This document shows positions 20,704-30,559 of a stretch of DNA of 64,000 nt, piece after piece. How positions within the stretch are numbered: position 1 is the stretch's first letter; each line of letters starts with the position of its first letter. Source of the stretch: Rhodobacteraceae bacterium HTCC2150 (lineage in GTDB: Bacteria > Pseudomonadota > Alphaproteobacteria > Rhodobacterales > Rhodobacteraceae). A model generated the notes under the pieces. That model did not search any database and was not told where the DNA came from. It saw only the letters and a list, made by a program, of their open reading frames with translations. Location: contig AAXZ01000002.1 in the NCBI GenBank assembly GCA_000169395.1, forward strand, positions 806,001 through 870,000, written 5' to 3'. A program made the position numbers and the translations under genes.

Positions 20704-20728
20704 CTGAACCGCACTTTAGTGCCGAGGA

Positions 20729-21082
20729 TTAACCTTGGCCTTGGGCTTCCATTAAAGCACGTAAAAGCTTCTCTTCGGACATATCATCCTCAGCAGGCTT
20801 ATCGGCTTCGACACCCATAAGAAGCGCCATTGCGTCTTCTTCTGGCTCATCAACCTCAATCTGAGTTTGATTGGATTCGATCATCCGTTCACGTAGATCG
20901 GCCGCTGATTGTGTTTCGTCAGCAATTTCACGCAATGAAACGACAGGGTTTTTGTCGTTGTCGCGGTCAACTGTGATCGTTGAACCAGCAGAAATTTCGC
21001 GGGCACGATGTGCAGCCAGCATCACCAGATCAAAGCGATTTGGGATTTTATCAACGCAGTCTTCAACAGTAACACGGGCCAT
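20729..21082 (-). CDS. rpoZ: RNA polymerase omega subunit
   Basis: 117 aa, starting [20 protein letters not shown], followed by [12 protein letters not shown], the omega signature. The C-terminal half is acidic and extended, as often seen in alphaproteobacteria. Omega stabilises beta' and contributes to the ppGpp site; the gene sits directly upstream of rsh. Confidence 0.96.
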   Translation of the reverse strand: MARVTVEDCVDKIPNRFDLVMLAAHRAREISAGSTITVDRDNDKNPVVSLREIADETQSAADLRERMIESNQTQIEVDEPEEDAMALLMGVEADKPAEDDMSEEKLLRALMEAQGQG

Positions 21083-21174
21083 AGAGCCGCTCCATTCATC
21101 AAATGTGAAACGATAGACGGGTTATTTATGCCAAGGTTTTGAAAATGACAAGGGCCACAAACCGCCTGAATGCA

Positions 21175-21762
21175 TCAAATAGGTGTTATTTCCGCCCATT
21201 CTTCTGCACTTAGACCATCCGCCATCTGCTGAACCGTCTTTCCAAACACAGGATGCAGCCAATTTGGCGCCACATCGGCTAGGGGAATCAACACAAAGCC
21301 ACGATCTTGCATGCGAGGATGGGGTAAGATCAGCTGATCTGGCGATTTTATCTTTTGCTCTGCCAAAGGTAAATCAACCCAGTGCTGAAAAACTGCCTGA
21401 TTGGGCAATACTTCTTCCTGAAAAGAAATCAGATCCAAATCCAGTGTCCGTGCGCCCCAACGGGTTATGCGTTCACGACCAAAATCTGATTCGATTCTAT
21501 GTAAAAGCGCCAATATTTCATCCGCAGGCAAAGGTGATTCGGCCAAAACTGCGGCATTTACAAAATCAGGGCCCGCTCCCTTGGGAAATGCCGGCGACCG
21601 GAAAAGGCGACTTTCCGCGCAAATACTCAATCCAGCCTTGCGTAAATGGTGAAAAACCTCGGAAACTGTCGCTTTTGGGTCACCAAAGGTTGACCCTGCG
21701 TTACTTCCAACTGCGATTAAAATGCGGTTATACTGCTTTTGGGTAATTTTCACTTGCGGCAA
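21175..21762 (-). CDS. folK: 2-amino-4-hydroxy-6-hydroxymethyldihydropteridine pyrophosphokinase
   Basis: 195 aa HPPK: ILIAVGSNAGSTFGDP at the N-terminus and the signature RWGARTLDLDLISF, then LILPHPRMQDRGFVLIPLADVAP. Folate biosynthesis, transfer of pyrophosphate from ATP. The first codon of the open frame is TTG at 21762; no in-frame ATG exists before the glycine-rich motif. About 90 bases separate it from rpoZ. Confidence 0.94.
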   Translation of the reverse strand: MPQVKITQKQYNRILIAVGSNAGSTFGDPKATVSEVFHHLRKAGLSICAESRLFRSPAFPKGAGPDFVNAAVLAESPLPADEILALLHRIESDFGRERITRWGARTLDLDLISFQEEVLPNQAVFQHWVDLPLAEQKIKSPDQLILPHPRMQDRGFVLIPLADVAPNWLHPVFGKTVQQMADGLSAEEWAEITPI

Positions 21763-21866
21763 GCCTAAATCTTTCTATTTTGCGCATCGACTCGAGATTT
21801 TAAACTAAAGCAAAACACTCAACACTCACAATCGCTTTGGTTCGGGTCACCACCGAAAGGATTAAA

Positions 21867-22442
21867 ATGTTTTACAGAGACGAGCGTTTAGCTCTATTTA
21901 TTGATGGTTCTAATTTATATGCAGCCGCGAAATCACTTGGCTTCGATATAGATTACAAATTATTGCGTACGGAATTTATGCGTCGTGGTAAATTGTTGCG
22001 TGCCTTCTACTACACAGCCCTTCTTGAGAATGACGAATATTCCCCTATTCGCCCTCTCGTTGATTGGCTTCACTACAACGGCTTTAATATGGTTACCAAA
22101 CCGGCCAAGGAATACACCGACAGCCAAGGCCGTCGCAAAGTCAAAGGTAACATGGACATTGAATTGACAGTGGACGCGCTAGAATTAGCGCCCCACGTTG
22201 ATCACATTGTTCTATTTTCCGGCGATGGCGACTTTCGCCCAATGATTGCTGCGGTTCAGCGTCAAGGCGTACGTGTTTCCGTGGTTTCAACTATTCGTTC
22301 AAACCCTCCAATGATTTCCGATGAATTGCGCCGTCAGGCTGACAACTTCATTGAATTGGATGAGTTGAAAGATGTTGTTGGCCGCCCACCACGTGAAATG
22401 CCCGAAGGCATGGCACCCGCCGAAACAGAATTTGTGGATTAA
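21867..22442 (+). CDS. NYN domain (LabA/DUF88) protein
   Basis: 191 aa PIN-like NYN-domain protein: LALFIDGSNLYAAA with the first metal-binding Asp, KGNMDIELTVDALE, and VLFSGDGDFRPM. The family includes RNases and the cyanobacterial LabA; the role in Rhodobacterales is not settled. The ATG at 21867 follows GAAAGGATTAAA and is preferred over the 30-base-longer frame. A terminator follows. Confidence 0.88.
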   Translation: MFYRDERLALFIDGSNLYAAAKSLGFDIDYKLLRTEFMRRGKLLRAFYYTALLENDEYSPIRPLVDWLHYNGFNMVTKPAKEYTDSQGRRKVKGNMDIELTVDALELAPHVDHIVLFSGDGDFRPMIAAVQRQGVRVSVVSTIRSNPPMISDELRRQADNFIELDELKDVVGRPPREMPEGMAPAETEFVD

Positions 22443-22464
22443 TTTTCACGAACTAAATAAAATG

Positions 22465-22494
22465 GGCTGGGGTTTTTCCTCGGCCTTTTTTTTT
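22465..22494 (+). terminator. Rho-independent terminator after the NYN gene
   Basis: Stem GGCTGGGG (22465-22472) with CCTCGGCC (22478-22485), eight pairs with two G-T wobbles, loop of five T, followed by nine T. Confidence 0.88.
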
Positions 22495-22588
22495 GCCCTT
22501 AAGCTAAGAATGATTAGTTTTGGCATCCTGTCTGACTAGACAGTTCGCACTCCTGCCATTACCTCGGTGATGAGAAAAGGAAATGCAA

Positions 22589-23539
22589 ATGTCCCAAAAA
22601 CAGCTCTCCATTTATCTTGCGGCCCCACGTGGGTTTTGTGCCGGCGTAGATCGCGCCATCAAAATTGTTGAGATGGCTCTGGAAAAGTGGGGTGCCCCAG
22701 TTTTTGTGCGCCACGAAATCGTCCATAACAAATTTGTTGTCGATAGCTTGCGGGAAAAAGGGGCTGTTTTTGTCGAAGAACTCGAAGAATGCCCAGACGA
22801 TCGGCCCGTGATTTTTTCCGCCCATGGTGTGCCAAAATCGGTTCCCGCCGAAGCGAACCGCCGCAATATGCAATTTGTCGATGCCACCTGCCCACTGGTC
22901 AGCAAGGTTCACATCGAAGCCGAAAGGCATCACGCGAATGGTTTGCAAATGGTTATGATTGGCCATGCAGGGCATCCTGAAACTGTCGGCACAATGGGTC
23001 AATTACCGACAGGCGAGGTTTTGTTGGTAGAAACGCCCGATGATGTTGCAACGTTGCAACCACGAGATGAAAATGCCTTAGCATTCATTACCCAAACAAC
23101 CCTTTCAGTCGATGATACCATTGAAATCATCACGGCACTCAAAGCACGCTTTCCCACAATTGTCGGCCCCCACAAAGAAGACATTTGTTACGCGACAACC
23201 AATCGCCAAGAAGCCGTCAAAGCAGTCGCCCCACGCGTTGACGCCATGTTGGTTATTGGTGCGCCTAACTCTTCGAATTCACGGCGTTTGGTCGAGGTCG
23301 CGCGAAACGCTGGCTGCACTTATTCGCAACTTGTTCAACGCGCCACCGATATTGACTGGCGCGCCCTCGAAGGGATCAACGCCCTCGGCATTACAGCGGG
23401 CGCAAGTGCACCCGATGTCTTGATCAACGAAGTGGTGGACGCCTTTAAAGATCGTTTCGATGCAACATTAGAAATCGTCGAAACCGCACAAGAAAATGTG
23501 GAATTCAAAGTACCACGCATTCTCAGGGAAGCGGTTTAA
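22589..23539 (+). CDS. ispH: 4-hydroxy-3-methylbut-2-enyl diphosphate reductase
   Basis: 316 aa [4Fe-4S] enzyme (LytB) making IPP and DMAPP at the end of the MEP pathway. The three cluster cysteines lie in [19 protein letters not shown] and [11 protein letters not shown] context (with the third cysteine in [13 protein letters not shown]). ATG 22589 has AAAGG at a good distance; an ATG two codons earlier sits too close to it. Its stop overlaps the methyltransferase start (TAATG). Confidence 0.96.
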   Translation: MSQKQLSIYLAAPRGFCAGVDRAIKIVEMALEKWGAPVFVRHEIVHNKFVVDSLREKGAVFVEELEECPDDRPVIFSAHGVPKSVPAEANRRNMQFVDATCPLVSKVHIEAERHHANGLQMVMIGHAGHPETVGTMGQLPTGEVLLVETPDDVATLQPRDENALAFITQTTLSVDDTIEIITALKARFPTIVGPHKEDICYATTNRQEAVKAVAPRVDAMLVIGAPNSSNSRRLVEVARNAGCTYSQLVQRATDIDWRALEGINALGITAGASAPDVLINEVVDAFKDRFDATLEIVETAQENVEFKVPRILREAV

Positions 23540-24132
23540 TGGATAATGAAACCGTTGATGTTTATAACGCGCAAGCGAAAAAATATGTTGATTTGGTCAG
23601 TCAGGATAAACCCGATCGTGACTTAAAGGCGTTTCTGACTGCGGTTTCTGCAGGTGGAAACCTTCTGGATCTTGGCTGTGGGCCGGGAAATTCCGCATCG
23701 GCGATGATGGCGGCAGGTTTCAACGTCACAGCAACTGACGCATCATCAGAAATGGTCAAATTGGCCAAAGAACAATTCGGTGTTCCGGCTAAACAAGCGC
23801 TTTTTTCTGACATCAACGAGAAGGATGTCTATGACGGCGTCTGGGCAAATTTCAGCCTTCTTCACGCCCCTCGTGCCGATTTCCCCCACCACCTCGACGC
23901 TATCTATTCGGCATTACGTGCCAAAGGCATTCTTCATCTTGGCCTTAAACTTGGGCAAGGCGAAATGCGTGACAAAATTGGACGTCTCTACAGTTATTAC
24001 AGCGAAGCGGAGTTGATGGAACATATCAATAATTCAGGCTTGACCTTGATCAGCCAACGCCAAGGATCAGCCAAAGGTTTGGCCGGCGATACTGAACCTT
24101 TTATCATCTTGTTGGCGCAAAAGAATGCCTGA
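23539..24132 (+). CDS. Class I SAM-dependent methyltransferase
   Basis: 197 aa with SAM motif [16 protein letters not shown] and an acidic post-motif TDASSEM. The substrate is unknown. It is overlapped on both sides (ispH stop by 1 base, rnhA start by 8 bases), so ispH, this gene and rnhA form one transcript. Confidence 0.85.
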   Translation: MDNETVDVYNAQAKKYVDLVSQDKPDRDLKAFLTAVSAGGNLLDLGCGPGNSASAMMAAGFNVTATDASSEMVKLAKEQFGVPAKQALFSDINEKDVYDGVWANFSLLHAPRADFPHHLDAIYSALRAKGILHLGLKLGQGEMRDKIGRLYSYYSEAELMEHINNSGLTLISQRQGSAKGLAGDTEPFIILLAQKNA

Positions 24133-24577
24133 TCTCTTTGCCTATACCGATGGTGCTTGCAGTGGAAACCCTGGCCCGGGCGGTTGGGGCGTGTTGTTGA
24201 TTGCAAAGAACGCCGACAAGGTCTTACGCGAAAAGGAACTGTGCGGTGGTGAACAAGAAACCACCAACAATCGGATGGAATTAATGGCGGCCATTTCCGC
24301 CCTTGAAAACCTATCACGACCCTCCACATTGACGATCATCACAGACAGCGTTTACGTGAAAAACGGCGTCACTCAATGGGTCCACGGTTGGAAACGCAAT
24401 GGCTGGAAAACAGCGTCCAAAAAACCCGTCAAAAACGAAGAGCTGTGGAAACGCATTGACGAAGCCCAGGCCCGTCATCAAGTGACTTGGAAATGGATCA
24501 AAGGTCACGCAGGTCACGAAGAAAACGAACGCGCCGATGAGCTGGCCCGACGTGGCATGGCGCCGTTTAAGAAATAG
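24125..24577 (+). CDS. rnhA: Ribonuclease HI
   Basis: 150 aa: [16 protein letters not shown], then [19 protein letters not shown] and the late [15 protein letters not shown]. The catalytic Asp-Glu-Asp-Asp set is present. It removes RNA from RNA-DNA hybrids. Last gene of the ispH operon. Confidence 0.96.
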   Translation: MPDLFAYTDGACSGNPGPGGWGVLLIAKNADKVLREKELCGGEQETTNNRMELMAAISALENLSRPSTLTIITDSVYVKNGVTQWVHGWKRNGWKTASKKPVKNEELWKRIDEAQARHQVTWKWIKGHAGHEENERADELARRGMAPFKK

Positions 24578-24588
24578 CGCGACAGGTT

Positions 24589-24607
24589 CCCCTCTTCTTA
24601 AGAGGGG
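24589..24607 (+). terminator. Hairpin between rnhA and fmt
   Basis: Perfect 8-bp stem CCCCTCTT/AAGAGGGG with a 3-base loop, 12 bases after the rnhA stop. The T run comes only after GGATAGGGGTG, so it is a weak intrinsic terminator or mRNA 3'-end structure rather than a textbook one. Confidence 0.55.
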
Positions 24608-24633
24608 ATAGGGGTGTTTTTACAAAATTCTGC

Positions 24634-24650
24634 ATGACCCAAAGGGTCAT
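24634..24650 (-). terminator. Possible terminator hairpin of fmt
   Basis: Perfect ATGACCC/GGGTCAT stem with AAA loop, 4 bases beyond the fmt stop on the minus strand; on that strand it is followed by GCAGAATTTTG, a poor U tract. Confidence 0.4.
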
Positions 24651-24654
24651 TCAA

Positions 24655-25554
24655 TTAAGTAAATGCTTCAGGTATCGAAAACCCATTCAAAAACTCGGCG
24701 GCATTTTGTGGTTTCTTACCAGGTCTTTGCGCCGCCAAAATTTGGATCGCACCTGTACCGCACGTCACAATCAAATCTCCGAAAACCGCTCCAATTGGCC
24801 CCTCTTGGTCGACACAAGAACTGCGCAAAATTTTGATCCTTTCGCCATCAGCCTCGCACCACGCCCCTGGAAAGGGCGACAAACCGCGAATTTGTTGATC
24901 TATTTCTTGCGCTGACTTGGCCCAATCTATTCGCGCCTCACCTTTGTCAATTTTATGAGCATATGTCACGCCCAGCTCAGGCTGCGCATTGGGTGTAATA
25001 TGATCAAGGGATAAAAGAACCTCTTCCATCAAGCCTGCACCAATCTGCGCCAATCGATCATGAAGATCACCTGTTGTTTCGCTTGGGCCGATGGTGGTTT
25101 CCTCGACCATCAAAACAGGACCAGTATCCAAGCCTGCTTCCATTTGCATGATCGCAACACCAGAATGACTGTCACCCGCCATGATCGCACGATGAATTGG
25201 CGCGGCACCACGCCAACGCGGCAACAGGCTGGCGTGAATATTTAAACATCCACGTTTTGGGCCATCCAAAATCACTTGCGGCAAAATCAACCCATATGCC
25301 ACGACAACGGCAACGTCGGCATCATGGGCTAAAAACTCGGCAATTGCCGCGTCCGACTTAAAATTTAATGGCGTGTATACATTTAACCCCAATATTTTTG
25401 CACGCGCGGCTACCGGTGTGTCCCGCATTTTTTTGCCACGCCCCGCTGGGCGGGCCGGTTGCGAATAAACGGCAACAATTTCGTGTTCAGCATCCACCAA
25501 CGCATCCAGTGCTGGCACTGAAAAATCTGGTGTTCCCATGAATACAATTTTCAT
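24655..25554 (-). CDS. fmt: Methionyl-tRNA formyltransferase
   Basis: 299 aa: [18 protein letters not shown], the catalytic [20 protein letters not shown] and AGLDTGPVL, with the C-terminal OB-like domain. It formylates initiator tRNA. Its start overlaps the stop of the degenerate deformylase gene (ATGA). Confidence 0.96.
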   Translation of the reverse strand: MKIVFMGTPDFSVPALDALVDAEHEIVAVYSQPARPAGRGKKMRDTPVAARAKILGLNVYTPLNFKSDAAIAEFLAHDADVAVVVAYGLILPQVILDGPKRGCLNIHASLLPRWRGAAPIHRAIMAGDSHSGVAIMQMEAGLDTGPVLMVEETTIGPSETTGDLHDRLAQIGAGLMEEVLLSLDHITPNAQPELGVTYAHKIDKGEARIDWAKSAQEIDQQIRGLSPFPGAWCEADGERIKILRSSCVDQEGPIGAVFGDLIVTCGTGAIQILAAQRPGKKPQNAAEFLNGFSIPEAFT

Positions 25555-26048
25555 AAACGGGCCTTTTTTGCACGACGCAACAACATGTCGCGGTTTGTCT
25601 TTGATAGATTATCGAAATACATGCGCCCGTTCAGATGATCCAACTGATGTTGAACCGACGTGGCCCACAAACCTTCTAGGGTTTTGCGAACCCGTTCACC
25701 TTTGTCGTCTGTGTATTCAACCGTCACCTTGGCGGGACGTGTAATTTTTGCAGACACACCAGGCAAATTGGGGCTGGCTTCTTCATGATCGCGTAATTCA
25801 TCGCCTTGGGCCCCAACAAAATCGGGATCGGCCATACGAATGGTTTGGCCGCGCTCGTCTGACGCATCAACAACGCACAAGCGCAGGCTTACGCCAATCT
25901 GCGGTGCAGCAAGCCCAACACCGGGCATGGCCTCCATTGTGTCAATCATATCATCCCAAATTGCGCGAATTTCATCAGAGATATCGCCGACGGTATTCGC
26001 TTTGCTGCGCAGGCATTGGTCTGGCCATGGGATTGTTGGCCGGATCAT
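25551..26048 (-). CDS. Peptide deformylase-like protein lacking catalytic residues
   Basis: 165 aa with the deformylase fold: motif 1 GVGLAAPQ is intact, but motif 2 reads EASPNLPG where active enzymes have EGCLS, losing the metal-binding Cys, and motif 3 reads HQLDH instead of HExDH, so the catalytic Glu is replaced by Gln. The two histidines remain. It lies in tandem between the canonical def and fmt, overlapping both (TAATG upstream, ATGA downstream). An inactive paralogue with another role, perhaps ribosome or N-terminus binding, is more likely than a working deformylase. The frame is open and uninterrupted, so it is not a pseudogene. Confidence 0.85.
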   Translation of the reverse strand: MIRPTIPWPDQCLRSKANTVGDISDEIRAIWDDMIDTMEAMPGVGLAAPQIGVSLRLCVVDASDERGQTIRMADPDFVGAQGDELRDHEEASPNLPGVSAKITRPAKVTVEYTDDKGERVRKTLEGLWATSVQHQLDHLNGRMYFDNLSKTNRDMLLRRAKKARL

Positions 26049-26566
26049 TAGCGCGCCAATTCGCGTTTCAATTTTTGCATTTTGCGGGTGATCATCTGAC
26101 GTTTAAGCGGCTTTAGGTAATCAATGAACAGCTTGCCGTTCAAATGATCAATTTCATGCTGAACGCATGTCGCCCATAATCCGTCAAATGTCTCGTTGTG
26201 TTCGGCACCATCAAGACCCATCCAACGCACCGAAACCTCGGCAGGGCGAGTGACCTCTGCATAAATTTCAGGAATGGATAAACAACCCTCATCATAAACC
26301 GACAATTCATCAGACGACGCAGTGATTTCAGGGTTGAACATGGCCACGGGTCGCGGGTCAGCCCCTTCTTCTTTGACACAATCCAGAACGATCAAACGTT
26401 CCAGCACACCGATTTGAGGTGCTGCCAATCCAATTCCAGGGGCCTCATACATTGTTGCCAACATATCGTCAGCCAAAACGCGTAGTTCATCTGACAGATC
26501 AACAATCGGGGTTGCGATCTTTTTCAAACGGGGGTCGGGGTGTAAAAGTATATTTCGTATCGTCAT
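26048..26566 (-). CDS. def: Peptide deformylase
   Basis: 172 aa canonical enzyme: GIGLAAPQ, EGCLS and HEIDH motifs all present, providing Cys, two His and the catalytic Glu. It removes formyl from nascent peptides, acting with fmt in the same gene cluster def - deformylase-like - fmt. Confidence 0.96.
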   Translation of the reverse strand: MTIRNILLHPDPRLKKIATPIVDLSDELRVLADDMLATMYEAPGIGLAAPQIGVLERLIVLDCVKEEGADPRPVAMFNPEITASSDELSVYDEGCLSIPEIYAEVTRPAEVSVRWMGLDGAEHNETFDGLWATCVQHEIDHLNGKLFIDYLKPLKRQMITRKMQKLKRELAR

Positions 26567-26660
26567 AAGGTTTCATCTAAGCCAGCGAGGCGAATTCTGC
26601 AACGCCCTTGCGCCTCGAAATTCATCCGCTAATGTGCGCCGCGAAAAGGGAGAAACATCT

Positions 26661-27833
26661 ATGAACTTCGACAAAGTCACCGATCGCCGCGGCTCACGTT
26701 CAGTCAAGTGGGATAGTATGGAAAGCAACTATGGCGTTTCCAACATAGACGGCATCGCTATGTGGGTTGCTGACACGGATTTCCCCCCACCTGCCTGTGT
26801 TACCAATGCATTGCAAAGCATGGTCGATCATAATGTCTACGGATATTATGGCGACGACACTGATTACAAAGCCTCAATCCAATGGTGGATGAAGAACCGT
26901 CATAATTGGCCGATAGAGCTGGATTGGATATTCACAACTTTTGGCTTGGTTAATGCTGTCGGTATTTGCGTAGATATTTTTTCAGAATCAGATGACGGCG
27001 TCGTTCTTTTCACGCCAGTCTATCATGCCTTTGCCCGCGTCATTGAAAACGCCGAACGTAAAGTTGTGGAATTGGAACTTAGAAACGAAAACGGCCATCT
27101 TTCAATGGATTTTGACGCTTATGATGCGCAAATGCAGGGCCATGAAAAAATTATGATCATTTCTTCGCCACATAACCCTGGTGGCCGCGTTTGGACAAAG
27201 GACGAATTACTCGAAATTACAGCATTTGCAAAACGGCATGATTTGATTTTGCTGTCCGATGAAATTCATCACGATTTAGTTTTCGCAGGCAACAAACACA
27301 TTCCAACCGCCCTAGCTGATCCTTCAGCCGCAGATCGCCTTTTAACTTTGACTGCTGCTTCAAAAACATTCAATGTTGCCGGCGGATACACTGGAAACGT
27401 AATCATCCAAGACGAAATTCTGCGTAAAAAATTCGCCAAACGTTTGGCAATGCTTGGCATGTCAAAGAACAGTTTTGGCGTTGAGATTGTTCGCGCTGCT
27501 TATTCACCAGAAGGGGCCGAATGGGTTGATGAACTGATTGCCTATATTGATGGTAATCGGCGGGTATTTGATGAAGGCATCAATGCAATTCCAGGTTTGA
27601 AATCCATGCCTTTGCAGTCGACCTATCTGGCGTGGGTAGATTTTTCCGGTACTGGCATGTCACGCGAGGAATTTACGGATCGTGTTGAAAAGCAGGCCAA
27701 AATCGCGGCTAACCACGGCACCACTTTTGGCAAAGGTGGGGATAATTTCTTGCGCTTTAATCTGGGCGCGCCACGGTCAGTAATTGAAGAGGCCGTTAGC
27801 CGTTTGCAAGCCGCCTTTAGCGACCTGCAATAA
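26661..27833 (+). CDS. PatB/MalY-type pyridoxal-phosphate C-S lyase / aminotransferase
   Basis: 390 aa fold-type I enzyme: ISSPHNPGGRVW, SDEIHHDLVF, and the PLP lysine in LTAASKTFNVAGG. MalY/PatB proteins act as cystathionine beta-lyases, so methionine or sulfur metabolism is likely. The ATG at 26661 follows GGGAGAAA and is preferred to the upstream GTG/ATG of the longer frame. It is divergent from def and convergent with the desaturase gene, 4 bases apart. Confidence 0.85.
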   Translation: MNFDKVTDRRGSRSVKWDSMESNYGVSNIDGIAMWVADTDFPPPACVTNALQSMVDHNVYGYYGDDTDYKASIQWWMKNRHNWPIELDWIFTTFGLVNAVGICVDIFSESDDGVVLFTPVYHAFARVIENAERKVVELELRNENGHLSMDFDAYDAQMQGHEKIMIISSPHNPGGRVWTKDELLEITAFAKRHDLILLSDEIHHDLVFAGNKHIPTALADPSAADRLLTLTAASKTFNVAGGYTGNVIIQDEILRKKFAKRLAMLGMSKNSFGVEIVRAAYSPEGAEWVDELIAYIDGNRRVFDEGINAIPGLKSMPLQSTYLAWVDFSGTGMSREEFTDRVEKQAKIAANHGTTFGKGGDNFLRFNLGAPRSVIEEAVSRLQAAFSDLQ

Positions 27834-27837
27834 GTGA

Positions 27838-28821
27838 CTACTCGGCGGGCAAGCGTACACGCCCGCCGCCAGCCACCGGCACAATCCAAACTTCATCCAT
27901 TGGATATTCGCTTTCGTCTTTAGCGGCGAGTTTACGGAAAATTTCAATCTGAAACTCGATCCACCCCATTCGATGAACGGTGCCCGCCACATTTTCAATC
28001 TTGGCGTTAAGTTCGCGCAATTTCCAAAACGGGACGGCTGGAAATGTGTGGTGGGCAGTATGATATGGCATCTGCCAACACAACCAGCGCATGACAGCAT
28101 TCGTACGTGTGGAACGGGTATTTTCCAAAATGTCACTTTCATGACTTAACCCAAGGTGTTCAATCGTGTTTTGCAATTGATGCACTGGCTTAGTTAGGAT
28201 CATTGGGATGATCCAAAACGTCAGTGCCGCCCAAGTTCCCATTAAAACCGAGACAAGCGCAATTAGTAGATACCCAACCACATGAAGACGGCTTTCATAA
28301 ATGACTTTGGCCTCTTCAGATGGTTTGATGAATGGCTCTAGAATGATCCCTCTTGCACGGCGAATGACACCAGCAAAGCGATTTCGCCAATAGGTAACCC
28401 CTAAAAACCAAAGCAAGTAGGTCCTAAGCGTATAAGTCTCACGCACCAATTCACCGTCACGCTCCCATTCTTGGGTGTATTGGTGATGGGCGAAATGCAT
28501 TACCTGATCAAAATCACGGGGAAACAACATGACAAAGCCGATGATACGCCCAAAAAACGTGTTCGCCTTACGTGTTTTAAAGACAGTTGAATGGCTCAAT
28601 TCGTGTTGTGCCGCATAAAGAAAATTCAGCAGAACCCCAAGGATAAAGCCCGTCAACAGAACCCACCACGTACCCAAAACCTGATAGTGAAGAATACCTG
28701 TAACAAGGATTGCCAACCAATGGCTGGCCATCTGCAACCCGCCCCACAGATCAGAGCGTGCCGTCAACCGGCGCATTTCGTCACGATCCACCAACTTACG
28801 TCTTGAAAATTCGGCTTCCAT
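27838..28821 (-). CDS. Fatty acid desaturase family membrane protein
   Basis: 327 aa with the three histidine clusters of membrane di-iron desaturases/hydroxylases: QHELSHS, HFAHHQYTQ (HxxHH) and YHTAHHTFP (HxxHH), and four hydrophobic segments. The position and chemistry of oxidation cannot be inferred. Some Rhodobacterales homologues act on lipid headgroups or carotenoids rather than acyl chains. Confidence 0.85.
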   Translation of the reverse strand: MEAEFSRRKLVDRDEMRRLTARSDLWGGLQMASHWLAILVTGILHYQVLGTWWVLLTGFILGVLLNFLYAAQHELSHSTVFKTRKANTFFGRIIGFVMLFPRDFDQVMHFAHHQYTQEWERDGELVRETYTLRTYLLWFLGVTYWRNRFAGVIRRARGIILEPFIKPSEEAKVIYESRLHVVGYLLIALVSVLMGTWAALTFWIIPMILTKPVHQLQNTIEHLGLSHESDILENTRSTRTNAVMRWLCWQMPYHTAHHTFPAVPFWKLRELNAKIENVAGTVHRMGWIEFQIEIFRKLAAKDESEYPMDEVWIVPVAGGGRVRLPAE

Positions 28822-28901
28822 GCAACCCTCCGCTTAACAAACCGAGATCAGCTTAGCGGTCAACGCAAAACCTGCAATGAAAATTTTCGTGGTGCGTGTG
28901 T

Positions 28902-29249
28902 TTACTTACTGCCAAGCAAAGCAATCGGTGCCTCTGGATCACGATAAAAATCAAGCGGCGCTTTGTCCGACGCCATTGTATTGCGCTTGAAATCAAACCG
29001 CATTTCACCATTTTCCCGTTCTGATGCCACGATCAAACATTGGTACAAATGCCGACCGCCATCAAAGATGTCGACCAAACCGCGTAAATTCGGTGCGTCA
29101 TCGGAATCAACGGTAAAACCATCGTCCTGAAACCGCAAAATCTTATAGCTTTCGCCATTCGCCTCGACCCGCAGGCGATTCTTGCGACGTAAATCTGCTT
29201 TACGCGCCTTTTGCAGACCTTCCAGCATCTCTTTTGGTAAAAATTCCAA
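28902..29249 (-). CDS. Conserved hypothetical protein
   Basis: 115 aa soluble protein with no domain I recognise. The basic stretch KADLRRKNRLRV, then a beta-rich middle (ILRFQDDGFTVDSD, LVDIFDGGRHLYQCLIV) could be a small PilZ- or OB-like barrel, but this is only an impression. The start is TTG at 29249 with AGGGGGA about 7 bases upstream; the next ATG would remove seven residues. It stands alone between the desaturase and the glutathione transferase. Confidence 0.6.
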   Translation of the reverse strand: MEFLPKEMLEGLQKARKADLRRKNRLRVEANGESYKILRFQDDGFTVDSDDAPNLRGLVDIFDGGRHLYQCLIVASERENGEMRFDFKRNTMASDKAPLDFYRDPEAPIALLGSK

Positions 29250-29449
29250 TTGTTAGTCCCCCTAAGAACTTCCCTCTGAACAAATTTTCGCCGCAAGCGT
29301 GCATGAGTCAAGAAAACAAACTGTTTATGATCAGGCAGTAAACAAAAACTGATGTGCAAAAACCACACCCTTCCCCTGCGCATCTGTCGCTTGTTATCCA
29401 CCTCAAAGCCTGTTTGATAGCGTTCAAACAGCAGAATAATGAGGAATTC

Positions 29450-30424
29450 ATGGGACAATTGATCGACGGCGAATGGCACGATGTTTGGTATGAAACAAAA
29501 AAAACTGGCGGCAGTTTTCAACGCGCCGAGGCCAAATTTCGCAATTGGATCACAGCGGATGGTTCTGCTGGCCCATCAGGGCATGGGGGATTCGCGGCCC
29601 AAAGTGGTCGTTATCATTTGTACATCTCTTATGCCTGTCCATGGGCGCATCGCACTTTAATCATGCGTAACCTGAAGGAGCTTGAAGATCACATTTCGAT
29701 TTCTGTCGTCCACCCTGACATGTTGAAAGACGGCTGGACGTTTGAAACCGATGAACACGGCGCCACTGGTGATTCATTATTTGGCCTCCCGTTTGCTCGC
29801 GACATTTACTTGCGGGCAGAACCAACAATGTCTGGTCGCGTAACCGTACCTATTTTGTGGGATAAACAAGAAAACACGATCGTTTCGAATGAAAGTTCTG
29901 AAATCATTCGCATGTTCAATTCTGCATTCAATGAAATCACAGGTAACTCAGTCGATTACTGGCCAGAAGAATTGCATGAAGCGATAGAACCCATTAATCA
30001 ACGCATTTACGATACTTTTAACAATGGCGTTTATCGGTCTGGCTTTGCCACGTCCCAAACAGCGTATGACACGGCTGTTACCGCGTTGTTTGAAACGATG
30101 GACTGGTTGGAAGACCGTCTTTCAAACAATCGCTATCTTATGGGAGAAAGTGTGACCGAGGCTGATATCCGCCTTGTACCCACTCTGTTTCGTTTTGATT
30201 TGGTTTATCACCTACATTTCAAATGCAATCGCGCACGGCTGATAGATTATCCAAATTTATGGGCCTATTGTCGGGAGTTTTTCCAAATGAAGGGCATCGC
30301 TGACACGCTCAACTTTGAACACATCGTGCGTCACTATCATTTCAGCCACGAGTCGATAAATCCACACCGTATCATTCCAATTAATCCAATAATTGACTGG
30401 AGCCAGCCGCACGGGCGCGGATAA
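29450..30424 (+). CDS. Glutathionyl-hydroquinone reductase (ECM4/YqjG-type glutathione S-transferase)
   Basis: 324 aa Xi-class GST. The catalytic cysteine is in SYACPWAHRT, and the family's long N-terminal strand (EWHDVW) and C-terminal DIRLVPTLFRFD are present. It reduces glutathionyl-hydroquinones with glutathione. The ATG at 29450 has TGAGGA nearby; the open frame begins 96 bases upstream with sequence unlike the family. Confidence 0.92.
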   Translation: MGQLIDGEWHDVWYETKKTGGSFQRAEAKFRNWITADGSAGPSGHGGFAAQSGRYHLYISYACPWAHRTLIMRNLKELEDHISISVVHPDMLKDGWTFETDEHGATGDSLFGLPFARDIYLRAEPTMSGRVTVPILWDKQENTIVSNESSEIIRMFNSAFNEITGNSVDYWPEELHEAIEPINQRIYDTFNNGVYRSGFATSQTAYDTAVTALFETMDWLEDRLSNNRYLMGESVTEADIRLVPTLFRFDLVYHLHFKCNRARLIDYPNLWAYCREFFQMKGIADTLNFEHIVRHYHFSHESINPHRIIPINPIIDWSQPHGRG

Positions 30425-30559
30425 CCTCTAATAACGGGTCCAATTGAGGAAAATCAAAACCCACAGCGAAAAGTTGTCTCTTTGCACATCACTGATCGTT
30501 GCACCTGATAGAAAAAAGTGTTTCAGGGAAGTAAGAATTTGAGAATCTGAAAGGTCGTC

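Noticed and set aside
22465-22494. Long T run as a possible phase-variable tract
   Set aside because: It is the tail of a normal intrinsic terminator outside any coding frame.
30425-30559. Possible cobalamin riboswitch upstream of the DUF1636-cobC-cbiB run
   Set aside because: Only 135 bases and no recognisable B12-box; nothing supports an aptamer.
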